Positions 8,381-14,302 are shown, counted from the stretch's first letter. The stretch: DNA of 14,302 nucleotides from Anaerolineales bacterium (GCA_012032575.1 JAAUSP010000142.1:1-14302), one strand, 5' to 3'. Notes: a model not told the origin generated them from the letters alone. Translations and numbers: made by a program.

Positions 8381-8753
8381 CGTCATCCTGACCGGCTTGA
8401 TTGGCTTGATCGGGGCTGTGCTGGTCACGGCGCTCTGTTTGGCGGTGATGCGCTGGGCGTGGCTTCCGGTTCTCGTCACCAATTCCCTCTTTGGCTGGGC
8501 CATCTTTCTGTTTTTGCTGATTTTCTCCGTATCCGAAATCCCGGTAATGATCGTGGGCATGCGCCGGATTGCCGCCAGTGCCAACCCCAAAGCCCGCTAT
8601 CTGGCCCTGCTGCTCAACTGTGGTTATGTGTTTTTTGGCGCGGTCTATGCCGTGCCGTATATTTTATTGACCGGCGGACTGGCGCTCGGCGCGCTGTTGG
8701 CGAGCTTGAGCCTGGTCCGCTTTATCTCTTCTCTCATCTATTTAAGCAAATGA
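8367..8753 (+). CDS. Four-helix membrane protein, function unknown
   Basis: A 128-residue protein with four predicted membrane helices at about 7-28, 32-53, 77-99 and 101-122. A central cytoplasmic-type loop is basic (GMRRIAASANPKAR). A glutamate (E57) sits in the second helix region, in SVSEIPVMIVGMRR. I do not recognise a family. It begins inside the 3' end of the 95-residue membrane protein and its TGA overlaps the ATG of the HAD gene (ATGA at 8750-8753), so it is the middle gene of a coupled trio. The lycopene cyclase subunits CrtYc/CrtYd were considered because of the nearby carotenoid genes, but their usual acidic motif is absent. Confidence 0.78.
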   Translation: MSRNNVILTGLIGLIGAVLVTALCLAVMRWAWLPVLVTNSLFGWAIFLFLLIFSVSEIPVMIVGMRRIAASANPKARYLALLLNCGYVFFGAVYAVPYILLTGGLALGALLASLSLVRFISSLIYLSK

Positions 8754-9553
8754 ACAAACCTTTTCAACTCCGCGATATTCAGGCTTTGATTATTGATATG
8801 GATGGTGTGCTGTGGCTGGACAATACCCCCCTGCCCGGCCTCGTCCCCTTTTTTGATTTTTTGAACCGCCGTTCCATCCCTTTTATCCTGGCCACCAACA
8901 ACGCCAGCAAAACGCCCAACCAATATGTAGACAAGCTGGCCCGTTTTGGCGTGACCATCGGCCCGGAGCACGTTTTGACTTCCCCCCTGGCCACAGCCGC
9001 CTATCTCAAGCATCGCTATCCGCCGGGGACGCGGGTTTTTGCCGTGGGTCAGGAAGGTATTCTGGAAGTGATGCGGCAGGCCGGTTTTGAGCTGGTCTAT
9101 GATCTCAGCCAACCGGCGGAGGTAGTGGTCGCCGGGGTGGATTTCACCCTGACTTACGACAAGCTCAAGTATGCCACCCTGCATATTCAGCGGGGGGCGC
9201 ATTTTGTCGGTACCAACGGCGATCTGACCTTTCCCGCCGAAGAAGGCCCCTGGCCCGGCGCTGGCTCCATTCTGGCAGCGATTCAGGCGGCCACCGGCGT
9301 TGCGCCTGTGACCATTGGCAAACCGGAGCGGCTGATGTTTGACATTGCTGTGGAGAAAATGGGCCGCGATCCGGGCCAGACTGCCATGCTCGGCGACCGG
9401 CTCGAAACCGACATTTTGGGCGGCCAGCAGGCCGGGGTCAAAACCATCCTGGTTACCACCGGCATTGACAACGAAACCTCAAGCCAGCTCAAAGGCATTT
9501 ACCCCGACGCGATTTTCAGCGGGCTGGAGTCCCTTGTTGCGGCGTGGGCGTAG
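8750..9553 (+). CDS. HAD-IIA family sugar-phosphate phosphatase (NagD-like)
   Basis: A 267-residue hydrolase of the haloacid dehalogenase superfamily, subfamily IIA, which includes NagD, AraL and the eukaryotic phosphoglycolate/pyridoxal phosphatases. Motif I is DMDGV with nucleophile D16 and D18. Motif II is ATNNAS with T49. The C2-cap region follows (about 80-185), then motif III lysine K191 in GKP and motif IV GDRLETD with D216 and D221. All catalytic residues are present. Substrate is not predictable; a phosphoglycolate, nucleotide or sugar phosphate are typical. The ATG at 8750 overlaps the preceding stop by four bases, which fixes the start. Longer upstream reading in the same frame only shadows the membrane protein gene. 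Confidence 0.92.
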   Translation: MNKPFQLRDIQALIIDMDGVLWLDNTPLPGLVPFFDFLNRRSIPFILATNNASKTPNQYVDKLARFGVTIGPEHVLTSPLATAAYLKHRYPPGTRVFAVGQEGILEVMRQAGFELVYDLSQPAEVVVAGVDFTLTYDKLKYATLHIQRGAHFVGTNGDLTFPAEEGPWPGAGSILAAIQAATGVAPVTIGKPERLMFDIAVEKMGRDPGQTAMLGDRLETDILGGQQAGVKTILVTTGIDNETSSQLKGIYPDAIFSGLESLVAAWA

Positions 9554-9602
9554 CAGAAGAAAACCTCAAAGGCACGAAGACATAAAAAACTTTAAGCTCA
9601 GA

Positions 9603-9640
9603 GGGGGTCTGCGACCCCCAGACGCCGGTCGCAGACCGGC
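9603..9640. repeat. Double hairpin between convergent genes
   Basis: Two adjacent palindromes: GGGGGTC-TGC-GACCCCC (9603-9619) and GCCGGTC-GCA-GACCGGC (9624-9640). Their cores, 9606-9616 and 9627-9637, are also exact inverted copies of each other (11 bp), so two small hairpins or one long one can form. It lies between the converging HAD and flavoprotein genes. It may be a REP-like element or act as a two-way transcription barrier, though no T-tract is present. Confidence 0.8.
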
Positions 9641-9661
9641 TTGGAGCGAAAATGGCTTCCG

Positions 9662-10330
9662 CTATCCCACAAAAGTGACAAACTCAGCCAGAGTCTTTTT
9701 GCCGATCACAGGAACACGGGCATCCTCGGCGGGGTAGCCGACGACGAGGATCAGATAAGCACGTTCGTTGGGCGGGCGCTGGAGGATTTCGCCCAGGAAA
9801 TTCATGGGGCTGGGAGTGTGGGTCAGCGAGACCAGTCCGGCCTGATGCACCGTCGCAATCAACATGCCCGTCGCAATCCCCACCGACTCGCTCACATAAT
9901 AGTGCTTGATTTTGCGGCCGTCCGCCGCCAAACCGTAATTCTGGGCAAAGATGACGATGAGATAAGGGGCGGTTTCCAGAAAAGGTTTGTGTTCGTCTGT
10001 ACCCAGGGGGGCCAGCGCGTCCAGCCACTCTTCCGGGGCGCGATTATGGTAAAACTCGCGCTCTTCGGCCTCCGCCGCCAGCCGAATTTGCCGCTTGATT
10101 GTCGGATCAGCGACCCCCACAAAATGCCAGGGTTGGAAATTCGCTCCGCTGGGCGCGGTACCTGCCGCCAGCAAACAATGCTCGATGATGTCACGGGGCA
10201 CGGGCCGATCCGAAAAATCGCGCACCGTCCGCCGCCGGCGCAGGTCGGCGTAAAAATTGGCAGCCCGCTGCTGCATAATCTCAACCGGATATTCATGATA
10301 CTGATCCAATGACATCATTGTTTGGGTCAC
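9662..10330 (-). CDS. Nitroreductase-fold flavoprotein, iodotyrosine deiodinase-like
   Basis: A 222-residue FMN protein. FMN-binding arginines are in [10 protein letters not shown] (31-40), followed by [14 protein letters not shown] (57-70), the phosphate and isoalloxazine region. Further marks are [25 protein letters not shown] and LTHTPSP (169-175). The lid residues that bind halotyrosine in known deiodinases (human E157, Y161, K182) have exact counterparts E90, Y94 and K115, with the same spacing of 4 and 21. This supports reductive dehalogenation of halotyrosines over a generic nitroreductase. Human numbering is from memory. Start is GTG at 10330, with GGAGG five bases upstream. The ATG pair a few codons later is badly spaced, and the frame open to 10861 overlaps another gene. 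It is divergent from the glycerophosphodiesterase gene. No signal peptide or membrane anchor, unlike the animal enzyme. Confidence 0.88.
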   Translation of the reverse strand: MTQTMMSLDQYHEYPVEIMQQRAANFYADLRRRRTVRDFSDRPVPRDIIEHCLLAAGTAPSGANFQPWHFVGVADPTIKRQIRLAAEAEEREFYHNRAPEEWLDALAPLGTDEHKPFLETAPYLIVIFAQNYGLAADGRKIKHYYVSESVGIATGMLIATVHQAGLVSLTHTPSPMNFLGEILQRPPNERAYLILVVGYPAEDARVPVIGKKTLAEFVTFVG

Positions 10331-10397
10331 TGCAACCTCCAAATTTGAACCAATTGTCCCAATTTGTCTTTTATGGGTGATTAGAGGCAATACTCGA

Positions 10398-10439
10398 TAA
10401 TCTCCAATCTCCAATCTCCAATCTCTAATCTCTAATCTC
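10398..10439 (+). repeat. Tandem heptamer array E, six units
   Basis: Six perfect 7-bp units, each either TAATCTC or CAATCTC (order T, C, C, C, T, T by first base), end eight bases before the ribosome site of the phosphodiesterase gene. On the other strand it reads as GAGATTR repeats. Unlike the other arrays there is no facing inverted copy. It lies in the 126-base divergent promoter region of the flavoprotein and phosphodiesterase genes. Confidence 0.93.
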
Positions 10440-10456
10440 TCTTTTCGGAGAACCCT

Positions 10457-11269
10457 ATGCTCAATCTCTTCAATCCCAAACCCCTCTGCATCGCCCATCG
10501 CGGCGCGTCGAGCCTGGCCCCGGAAAACACCCTGGCGGCGGCACGCAAGGCTCTGGAAATCGGGGCCGACATGTGGGAGCTGGATGTCAGCGTGACCGCC
10601 GACGGCGAACTGGTAGTTCTGCACGACGACTCGCTGGCCCGCACCACCAATGCCCCGCTCCTGTTTCCCGACCGCGCTCCCTGGCTCATTTCGACCTTCA
10701 CCCTGGCCGAAGTGCGCCAACTCGATGCCGGTTCCTGGTTTGTCGAAACGGACCCTTTCGGCACAATTGCCGCCGGAGCCGTCAGCCCAACCGAACAAAC
10801 TTCCCTGGGCGGTGAGCCGGTCCCCACCCTCCGCGAGGCCCTGCTGCTGACCCGCGAGCACAACTGGCGGGTCAACGTCGAAATCAAGTCCCTGATCCCG
10901 CCCTTAACCGATTTTCCAGTGGTTGAGGCGGTCGTCCGTCTCATCGAAAGCCTGGGCATGAGCGAGCGAGTGCTGCTATCCTCATTTGTCCACCCGTTTA
11001 TGCAGCAGGCTAAAACCCTGAATCCGGCCATCGCCGTGGCGGCACTGCTGGACGAAGGCGAAACCTGGCCCTCCGGCCTCACCGTTGACGCCTTTCATCC
11101 CCACCACACCAGCGTCGAGCCGGCCCGCACCCAGGCGCTGCGCCGGGCCGGGATTGGCGTCAATGCGTGGACCGTCAACGACCCCGCCGAAATGGAACGT
11201 CTCATCGCCGCCGGAGTGACCGGGCTGTTCACCGATTTTCCGCAGGTTTTGAGGCAGGTCGCAGGGTAG
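10457..11269 (+). CDS. Glycerophosphodiester phosphodiesterase
   Basis: A 270-residue TIM-barrel enzyme that splits glycerophosphodiesters into an alcohol and glycerol-3-phosphate, a phospholipid turnover role. Catalytic and metal residues are all present: H14 and R15 in AHRGAS, E23 and N24 in PENT, E41 and D43 in ELDV, H56 in LHDD, and E142 with K144 in NVEIKS. The late segment reads [27 protein letters not shown], the usual barrel end. There is no signal peptide, so it is probably cytoplasmic (UgpQ-like rather than GlpQ-like). An insertion of about 30 residues between 95 and 122 is typical of family variability. CGGAG at 10446-10450 supports the ATG at 10457. Transcribed away from the deiodinase-like gene. 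Confidence 0.95.
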   Translation: MLNLFNPKPLCIAHRGASSLAPENTLAAARKALEIGADMWELDVSVTADGELVVLHDDSLARTTNAPLLFPDRAPWLISTFTLAEVRQLDAGSWFVETDPFGTIAAGAVSPTEQTSLGGEPVPTLREALLLTREHNWRVNVEIKSLIPPLTDFPVVEAVVRLIESLGMSERVLLSSFVHPFMQQAKTLNPAIAVAALLDEGETWPSGLTVDAFHPHHTSVEPARTQALRRAGIGVNAWTVNDPAEMERLIAAGVTGLFTDFPQVLRQVAG

Positions 11270-11490
11270 CAGGGCCGGTCAGGGCCGCCGGGCTGTAAAC
11301 CAGTTCTCCGGCCAGAAGCGCCAGCCCCACCTGGGCCTGGGCCAGCGTCGCCAGTCCGGCGATTTTACCGCCAATCAATTGAGCCGGGCTGGCGCTGACA
11401 ATCAACACTTCCAACACCCTGGCCCGCGTTTCCCGCTGCAAGGCCCGCAGCAGCAAAATTCCACTGATATTCAACATATAGAAACCAAAG
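11270..11490 (-). pseudogene. Remnant of an ABC-2 type transporter permease
   Basis: On the minus strand the frame reads YFGFYMLNISGILLL, then RALQRETRARVLEVLIVSAS, then PAQLIGGKIAGLATLAQAQ. This resembles the segment of ABC-2 permeases (NatB-like) where a helix is followed by a charged ExETR/ENR-MEVLL stretch, an SP-x-QLL-GK motif and another helix. Only about 70 residues of a protein usually near 400 remain. An in-frame stop occurs just upstream of this segment and the 3' side runs into the tail of the phosphodiesterase gene. No ATPase partner is nearby. I read it as a decayed fragment left after a deletion. A chance frame is possible, but the order of motifs argues against that. Confidence 0.6.
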
Positions 11491-11571
11491 TAGTTTGATC
11501 ATACGTCGTCCAGTCTAGCACACGTTAATTCAAAAAACAACATCTCTGTCGCGGCACTTATTTAAAACCCC

Positions 11572-11600
11572 TTGACAAAACCGAGACAGACTGCTATAGT
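11572..11600 (+). promoter_or_regulatory. Strong sigma70-type promoter of terC
   Basis: A perfect TTGACA (11572-11577), exactly 17 bases, then TATAGT (11595-11600), preceded by TGC as an extended -10. Predicted transcription start is near 11607, directly before the riboswitch aptamer. This is the best promoter in the window. Confidence 0.85.
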
Positions 11601-11608
11601 CTTAAACA

Positions 11609-11743
11609 TTGGTTAGGGAGTAGCCACCCATCTCCATGGGCCGGCCAGTCGTCAATACGGAGCAATGCTCCCGGCTGGTCGTAAGTGTATCAACACTACT
11701 GGCGAGACTACCACGACTTTTGCCGTGGGAGTCTCGCTTTTTT
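11609..11743 (+). promoter_or_regulatory. yybP-ykoY manganese riboswitch
   Basis: The leader of the TerC gene carries the hallmarks of this aptamer: AGGGAGTAGCC near the 5' end (11615-11625), a small hairpin CCCATCTCCATGGG, GTCGTCAATACGG, a GGAGC-AAT-GCTCC type hairpin, GGTCGTAAG, and the conserved 3' strand CTGGCGAGACTACC (11699-11712). Known members bind Mn2+ between the two loops and are usually ON switches. The 3' strand of the aptamer is also the 5' arm of the terminator at 11702-11743, so ligand binding and termination exclude each other. TerC/Alx-type genes are the classic targets of this class. Confidence 0.92.
11702..11743 (+). terminator. Terminator of the manganese riboswitch expression platform
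   Basis: GCGAGAC plus TACCACG (11702-11715) pairs with CGTGGGA plus GTCTCGC (11724-11737), 13 of 14 pairs, with an 8-base loop. Six Ts follow at 11738-11743. The 5' arm is shared with the aptamer. It ends 39 bases before the terC start, so it stops transcription when the aptamer is empty. Confidence 0.92.
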
Positions 11744-11782
11744 ATTACCACGGACAAATCTTACACCACGAGGGGGAACATT

Positions 11783-12748
11783 ATGGATACAATTTGGCTT
11801 TGGGTCGGCTTCAATGTCTTTGTTTTGGCGATGCTGGCGCTCGATTTGGGGGTGTTTCATCGCCACACCCACACCGTCTCGGTTAAAGAAGCGACCATCT
11901 GGAGCGTCGTCTGGGTGGCGCTGTCTATGTGCTTTAACCTGGGACTCTACTTTTTCTGGGACACCCTTTCACCCACAAGTCAATACTCCAACGGCGAAGC
12001 TGCCCTGGCCTTTTTCACCGGCTACCTGATCGAAAAATCACTCAGCGTAGACAATATCTTTGTCTTTGTCCTTATCTTTACTTATTTTGCCGTACCGGCC
12101 CTGTACCAGCACCGGGTGCTGTTCTGGGGTATTATCGGGGCGCTGCTGATGCGGGGTATCCTCATTGCCGTGGGCGCGGCTTTGCTGCACGAGTTCCACT
12201 GGATTATCTACATCTTCGGCGGCTTTTTGATTTTCACCGGGATCAGGATGGCCTTTCATAAAGATGAAGAGCTTCACCCGGAGGACAATCCCCTGGTCAA
12301 ACTTTTCCGGCGCTTCATGCGAGTTTCCCCTAACTACGCCGATGACAAATTTTTTGTGCGCCAGGCCGGGCTACTGATGGCCACCCCGCTTTTCCTGGTG
12401 CTGCTCATCGTCGAAAGCACCGACCTGGTTTTTGCGCTCGACTCTATCCCGGCGATCTTCGCCGTGACCGAAGACCCCTTTATCATCTACACCTCCAACG
12501 TTTTTGCCATTTTGGGCCTGCGCTCGCTTTATTTTGTGCTGGCCGGGGTGATAGACAAATTCCATTATTTGAAGCTGGGGCTGTCGGTGGTGCTGACCTT
12601 TGTCGGCGTCAAAATGGTCATCGCCGAGTTTTACAAAATCCCCATCGGCGTTTCGCTGGGCGTTATTGCCGCCATCCTGACCATTTCCATTCTGGCTTCC
12701 CTGCTTCATACCCAACGGCTGAACCAACAAAGCAGCCTCAGCGATTAG
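11783..12748 (+). CDS. TerC/Alx family integral membrane protein (probable Mn2+ exporter)
   Basis: A 321-residue multi-helix membrane protein of the TerC family (Alx, YkoY/YceF branch). Conserved membrane acidic residues are present: D21 in ALDLGVF, E84 and D90 in IEKSLSVDNIFVF, E211, D214 and D220 in VESTDLVFALDS. The C-terminal family block then reads IPAIFAVTEDPFIIYTSN followed by FAILGLRSLYF. Nine or so helices are expected. Family members export Mn2+ or load it to secreted enzymes; the name comes from tellurite resistance. The manganese riboswitch directly upstream supports a role in Mn2+ homeostasis. The ATG at 11783 has an AGGGGG site six bases upstream. The longer frame from 11636 would translate the riboswitch and is rejected. 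The gene is followed by a MITE-like palindrome. Confidence 0.93.
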   Translation: MDTIWLWVGFNVFVLAMLALDLGVFHRHTHTVSVKEATIWSVVWVALSMCFNLGLYFFWDTLSPTSQYSNGEAALAFFTGYLIEKSLSVDNIFVFVLIFTYFAVPALYQHRVLFWGIIGALLMRGILIAVGAALLHEFHWIIYIFGGFLIFTGIRMAFHKDEELHPEDNPLVKLFRRFMRVSPNYADDKFFVRQAGLLMATPLFLVLLIVESTDLVFALDSIPAIFAVTEDPFIIYTSNVFAILGLRSLYFVLAGVIDKFHYLKLGLSVVLTFVGVKMVIAEFYKIPIGVSLGVIAAILTISILASLLHTQRLNQQSSLSD

Positions 12749-12766
12749 AGCCGGACAGATCTTTCA

Positions 12767-12876
12767 TAACTACTCAGCCTCATGTCATTTCGAGGCCGTA
12801 GGCCGAGAAATCTATACCGCGCTGCATCGGCCGCGGAGATTTCTCCCTTCGGTCGAAATGACATAGCTGTAGTTAC
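12767..12876. mobile_element. MITE-like palindromic element, 110 bp, with 9-bp target duplication
   Basis: The element is bounded by exact 9-bp direct repeats GATCTTTCA at 12758-12766 and 12877-12885. Its ends are inverted: TAACTAC (12767-12773) against GTAGTTA (12869-12875). Inside, ATGTCATTTCGA (12782-12793) faces TCGAAATGACAT (12853-12864), and GAGAAATCT (12805-12813) faces AGATTTCTC (12837-12845). Between the inner arms the left side has GGCCGTAGGCC while the right has CCTTCGG, so the two halves are related but not identical. There is no coding capacity. The structure is that of a non-autonomous element moved by a transposase elsewhere. It sits 18 bases behind the terC stop and, when transcribed, folds into a long hairpin. 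Confidence 0.85.
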
Positions 12877-12890
12877 GATCTTTCAATCTT

Positions 12891-12920
12891 TTGGCTGAAT
12901 CGCACAGGTTGTGCTAAACT
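12891..12920 (+). promoter_or_regulatory. Putative promoter of leuC
   Basis: TTGGCT (12891-12896), 18-base spacer, TAAACT (12915-12920) preceded by TGC as an extended -10. Its start point would fall at the edge of array D. The -35 lies just outside the right target repeat of the MITE-like element. Confidence 0.4.
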
Positions 12921-12925
12921 TATAA

Positions 12926-12988
12926 GCGTAATACGTAATGCGTGATGCGTAAGGACCTGCCGTCCATTTTATGCATGACGCATTACGT
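12926..12988. repeat. Inverted heptamer array D (leuC leader)
   Basis: Left arm units GCGTAAT, ACGTAAT, GCGTGAT, GCGTAAG (12926-12953). Right arm units TTTATGC, ATGACGC, ATTACGT (12968-12988). Arms 12933-12952 and 12969-12988 are inverted copies with 18 of 20 matches. The loop holds a second hairpin, GGAC-CTGCC-GTCC (12953-12965), so the whole folds as one long stem. It lies in the leader of leuC, 50 bases before the ATG. Confidence 0.88.
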
Positions 12989-13038
12989 TTTATACAAGCA
13001 AATGCTGCGAGGAGAGACTTAATTTCGAGGTACGCTCT

Positions 13039-14302
13039 ATGTCAACTAATGGCCATTCCCCCAAAACCCTGTTTGAAAAAATCTGGGATCAGCACGTCGT
13101 GGTCGCCGAAGCCGGCAACCCGACGGTGCTTTATATTGATCTCCATCTGGTTCACGAAGTAACCTCACCCCAGGCTTTCACCGGCCTGCGCGAGAAGGGC
13201 CTCACCGTGCGCCGGCCCGATAAAACCGTGGCGACCATGGATCACGGCATCCCGACGACCCCGCCGCACATTCCCATCAGCGATGTGCTGGTCATCAAGC
13301 AAATCAGCCAGCTTGAGAAAAACTGCGCTGATTTTGGCATTCCGCTGCACGGGCTGCACAGCCCTAACCGCGGCATTGTCCACGTCATCGGCCCGGAGTT
13401 GGGCTTGACCCAGCCGGGTATGACCATTGTCTGTGGCGACAGCCATACCAGCACCCACGGCGCGTTTGGGGCGCTGGCCTTTGGCATCGGCACCAGCGAG
13501 ATCGAACACGTGCTGGCGACCCAATGCCTGCTGCAAAACAAACCTCAAACGTGTGCGGTGCGAGTGGAAGGCACGCTGGCTAACGGCGTGTCGGCCAAAG
13601 ACATTATCCTCAACCTGATTTCCCGCATTGGCATTGGCGGCGGCACCGGCTATGTCTTCGAGTATATGGGCAGCGCAATTCGCGGCCTGACGATGGAAGA
13701 ACGCATGACCATCTGCAACATGTCCATTGAAGGTGGGGCCAGGGCCGGTATGGTCGCCCCCGACGACACCACCTTTGAATACATCGCCGGGCGACCTCAC
13801 GCGCCCAGCGGTGCGGTCTGGGAATCCGCCATGGCTCAATGGCGCAGCCTGCCCACCGACGAGGGCGCAACGTTTGACAAAGAGATTGTGATTGACGCCA
13901 ACGCCCTGGAGCCGATGATTACCTACGGCACCAATCCGGGCATGGGCATGCAAATCACCCAGCGCGTCCCCGACCCGGCCACCATCAAAGATGTCAGCGA
14001 ACGGCAAACGCTGGAAAAAGCGCTGAATTACATGGATTTGCAGCCGGGCCAATCGCTGCTGGGCCAGAAAGTGGATGTGGTTTTCCTGGGGAGCTGCACC
14101 AACTCCCGCCTCAGCGATTTACGGCTGGCCGCCAGTCTGATCAAAGGCCGCAAAGTGGCCGACGGGGTGCGCATGATGGTCGTCCCCGGCAGCCAGCAGG
14201 TCAAGCAGCAAGCCGAAGCCGAAGGGCTGGACAAAATCTTCAAAGAGGCCGGGGCCGATTGGCGCGAAGCCGGCTGCTCCATGTGCATCGCCATGAACGG
14301 CG
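13039..14302 (+). CDS. leuC: 3-isopropylmalate dehydratase large subunit, 3'-truncated by window end
   Basis: An open frame from ATG 13039 to the window edge gives 421 residues of LeuC, the [4Fe-4S] subunit that with LeuD converts 2- to 3-isopropylmalate in leucine synthesis. Order of marks: [36 protein letters not shown], then [44 protein letters not shown], and [14 protein letters not shown]. The cluster-binding cysteines are C353 in LGSCTNSR, and C413 and C416 in [11 protein letters not shown]. The full protein is usually about 466-470 residues, so some 45-50 residues are cut off. GAGG at 13027-13030 lies eight bases before the ATG. Homoaconitase is a less likely alternative. leuD would be expected just beyond the window. 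Confidence 0.95.
   Translation, partial: MSTNGHSPKTLFEKIWDQHVVVAEAGNPTVLYIDLHLVHEVTSPQAFTGLREKGLTVRRPDKTVATMDHGIPTTPPHIPISDVLVIKQISQLEKNCADFGIPLHGLHSPNRGIVHVIGPELGLTQPGMTIVCGDSHTSTHGAFGALAFGIGTSEIEHVLATQCLLQNKPQTCAVRVEGTLANGVSAKDIILNLISRIGIGGGTGYVFEYMGSAIRGLTMEERMTICNMSIEGGARAGMVAPDDTTFEYIAGRPHAPSGAVWESAMAQWRSLPTDEGATFDKEIVIDANALEPMITYGTNPGMGMQITQRVPDPATIKDVSERQTLEKALNYMDLQPGQSLLGQKVDVVFLGSCTNSRLSDLRLAASLIKGRKVADGVRMMVVPGSQQVKQQAEAEGLDKIFKEAGADWREAGCSMCIAMNG

Noticed and set aside
8459..8749. Upstream extension of the HAD phosphatase frame
   Set aside because: It overlaps the four-helix membrane protein in another frame. The ATG at 8750, in a 4-base stop-start overlap, gives the normal family N-terminus just before the DMDGV motif.
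8367..8753. Lycopene cyclase subunit (CrtYc/CrtYd) as identity of the four-helix protein
   Set aside because: Size and neighbourhood were suggestive, but the acidic proline-glutamate motif of these cyclases is absent, the helix number differs, and a separate leader with its own ribosome site divides it from the crt genes.
10331..10861. Long N-terminal extension of the deiodinase-like gene (open frame to 10861)
   Set aside because: It overlaps the phosphodiesterase gene antisense, translates the heptamer array, and a GTG with ideal ribosome-site spacing exists at 10330.
11636..11782. Upstream extension of the TerC frame
   Set aside because: It would translate the riboswitch and its terminator. 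The ATG at 11783 has a good ribosome site and begins at the first membrane helix.
1895..12988. CRISPR array
   Set aside because: The repeat units are 7 bp without spacers, arrays are under 80 bases and arranged as inverted pairs. No cas gene is present.
13165..14052. Minus-strand open frame of 295 codons opposite leuC
   Set aside because: leuC on the plus strand is certain from its cysteines and motifs. The antisense frame is low-complexity, rich in G, A, H and V, and matches no family I know; it is a GC-rich shadow.

Overview
The window looks like a chromosomal segment of a GC-rich bacterium, most plausibly a member of the Chloroflexota (Anaerolineae-like). That placement rests on recalled resemblance only: the protein styles (peptide-type substrate-binding protein, type-2 malate dehydrogenase, CrtB/CrtI), many small intergenic repeats and mixed ATG/GTG starts. 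No rRNA, tRNA, CRISPR array, phage gene or intact transposase was seen.

Layout, left to right. (1) 2-742: 3' part of an ABC transporter substrate-binding protein. (2) 900-3779: malate dehydrogenase, then hemC and hemD (tetrapyrrole synthesis), ended by a clear intrinsic terminator at 3821-3856. (3) 3997-7962: a tight carotenoid operon of phytoene synthase (crtB), a CrtI-type phytoene desaturase and a carotenoid cleavage oxygenase, so the operon makes a linear carotene and also encodes a carotenoid-cleaving enzyme. (4) 8093-9553: two unrecognised small membrane proteins and an HAD-IIA phosphatase, all overlapping head to tail. (5) 9662-10330 (minus): a nitroreductase-fold flavoprotein that keeps the substrate-lid triad of iodotyrosine deiodinase; divergent from it, 10457-11269, a glycerophosphodiester phosphodiesterase. 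(6) 11270-11490 (minus): a decayed fragment of an ABC-2 permease. (7) 11572-12748: a strong promoter, a yybP-ykoY (manganese) riboswitch with terminator, and a TerC/Alx-family membrane protein. (8) 12758-12885: a 110-bp MITE-like palindrome flanked by a 9-bp direct repeat. (9) 13039-14302: the first 421 codons of leuC, cut by the window end.

The most unusual non-coding signal is a set of five intergenic arrays built from 7-bp units. In four of them (mdh-hemC, hemC-hemD, carotenoid oxygenase to membrane protein, MITE to leuC) the heptamers are arranged as facing inverted arrays that form long hairpins. Each locus uses a different heptamer, so it is the architecture and period that are conserved, not the sequence. 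One array supplies the hemC stop codon. Other items worth a second look are the deiodinase-like protein, the MITE with its target duplication, the riboswitch with its promoter, and a shared extended -10 pattern TGCTANANT at three putative promoters.
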